Below are positions 63,630-64,000 of a stretch of DNA of 64,000 nucleotides, in pieces. Position 1 is the stretch's first letter. Each line of letters starts with the position of its first letter. A program made the translations under genes and the position numbers. Origin of the DNA: Microbulbifer sp. HZ11 (GTDB lineage: Bacteria > Pseudomonadota > Gammaproteobacteria > Pseudomonadales > Cellvibrionaceae). Below the pieces are notes generated by a model. The model had not been told where the DNA came from. It made no database searches and worked only from the letters and a program-made list of their open reading frames with translations. The stretch covers positions 1,364,001-1,428,000 of the forward strand of contig NZ_JELR01000001.1 of assembly GCF_000708675.1 (NCBI RefSeq), written 5' to 3'.

Positions 63630-64000
63630 TTAATTCGCGCCTTGATAATTCTGTGGGCCTGCCAAATGTTGGAAAATGCGACCAAACTACCCCGAACGGT
63701 CGCAAACAGGCCTCGTCTACTGAAAATGGCGGCTAGCTTACCGGGATAGGACCACTCAGTCGAGTGCATGCGTTCACTTGACTAAATTCCGACAGTACAG
63801 AAAGCCTGAATCGGAAGACTGGTCGCGCAATACAAATCGCTTGGCGTAGCCTCGAGCGAAGGTGGCGATGCCGGGTGCGGTCTTGCGAGACCTTCACCGC
63901 CAAGGATGGCGGTGCAGAGCCCCCAGGGATGGGTGGACGGCGTGTCTCGCAAGACCGCACCCGGCAGCGCCACCGCCACCGAATGGCTCAAGTGAAAAAT
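63630..64000. other. Intergenic region at window end, no gene seen
   Basis: Apart from the palindromic repeat at 63861-63974, about 370 bases without a convincing reading frame. The short frames here are shadows of the repeat. Confidence 0.5.
63861..63974. repeat. Variable-arm palindromic repeat, copy 3 (inverted)
   Basis: Outer arms of 31 bases (63861-63891 and 63944-63974, 30 of 31 paired) enclose the same core as copies 1 and 2, on the opposite strand: AGAGCCCCCAGGGATGGGTG at about 63916-63935, and a hairpin CACCGCC-aaggat-GGCGGTG. Confidence 0.8.

Noticed and set aside
63733..63991. Two 70-residue minus-strand ORFs at the window end
   Set aside because: Both read through the palindromic repeat copy 3; they are shadows of its arms.

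Overview
The window reads as chromosome of a marine, polysaccharide-degrading gammaproteobacterium, probably in or near Microbulbifer/Cellvibrionales. This is inferred from the gene set: Hda, a ThiDE fusion, DUF2066, TlyA, a pectate lyase-esterase fusion, two DUF885 lipoproteins, a RoxA-like di-haem protein and an assimilatory nitrate transporter. It is not proved by any marker gene. Core genes are GC-rich. The stretch from about 14.4 to 29.8 kb is visibly richer in AT.

Layout. 0-12.9 kb holds core and accessory metabolism: PepSY-type secreted proteins around quinone-linked D-lactate dehydrogenase (dld), an M42-like peptidase, a pectate lyase-esterase fusion, nhaA, tlyA, a DUF1272 protein, phhB, a DUF885 lipoprotein, and a LysR regulator divergent from a VOC-fold protein. 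13.0-14.4 kb holds an IS91-type HUH transposase gene coupled to the decayed 3' end of a tyrosine recombinase gene.

14.7-29.7 kb is a sedentary integron cassette array without an integrase gene in the window (a CALIN). It has 20 complete attC sites, one attC split by an insertion sequence and one attC half. The array runs on the minus strand, with its first cassette at the right end (core site near 29710). Cassettes encode a TIR-domain protein with a zinc-ribbon-like tail, a PD-(D/E)XK-like protein, many small membrane proteins, a DUF3592 protein, an excalibur-domain protein and several unknowns. Five cassettes have no convincing ORF, and two of these are diverged copies of each other. A CcdA-CcdB toxin-antitoxin pair sits at the left end, inverted, with its own promoter. 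Two copies of an IS1182-type element, one complete and one truncated, lie at exactly the same position of two attC sites. The truncated copy was later hit by an IS3-family element, and a deletion then fused the IS3 remnant to an attC half.

30-46 kb returns to core genes: fumA, a coiled-coil membrane protein, sodB, a second DUF885 lipoprotein, a RoxA-like di-haem lipoprotein translationally coupled to a y4iL-type catalase-like protein, sodC overlapping it tail to tail, hda, a DUF2066 protein, purM-purN, a DUF3108 protein and a FadL-type porin. 46-52.4 kb is a nitrate-uptake locus. A near-consensus sigma-54 promoter and a long leader ending in an intrinsic terminator precede nrtA-nrtB-nrtD, a porin, and a free-standing periplasmic protein with two NarX/PilJ-type P-box repeats.

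52.5-60 kb holds a cytochrome c5-like lipoprotein and a thiamine cluster (thiC, thiO, thiS, thiG, thiDE, thiF) with a TPP riboswitch in front of thiC. 60-64 kb holds an aldehyde dehydrogenase plus TauE/SafE exporter pair (possibly sulfoacetaldehyde oxidation and sulfoacetate export) and accA. Three members of an intergenic palindromic repeat family, with variable long arms and a conserved core, lie in the last 7 kb.
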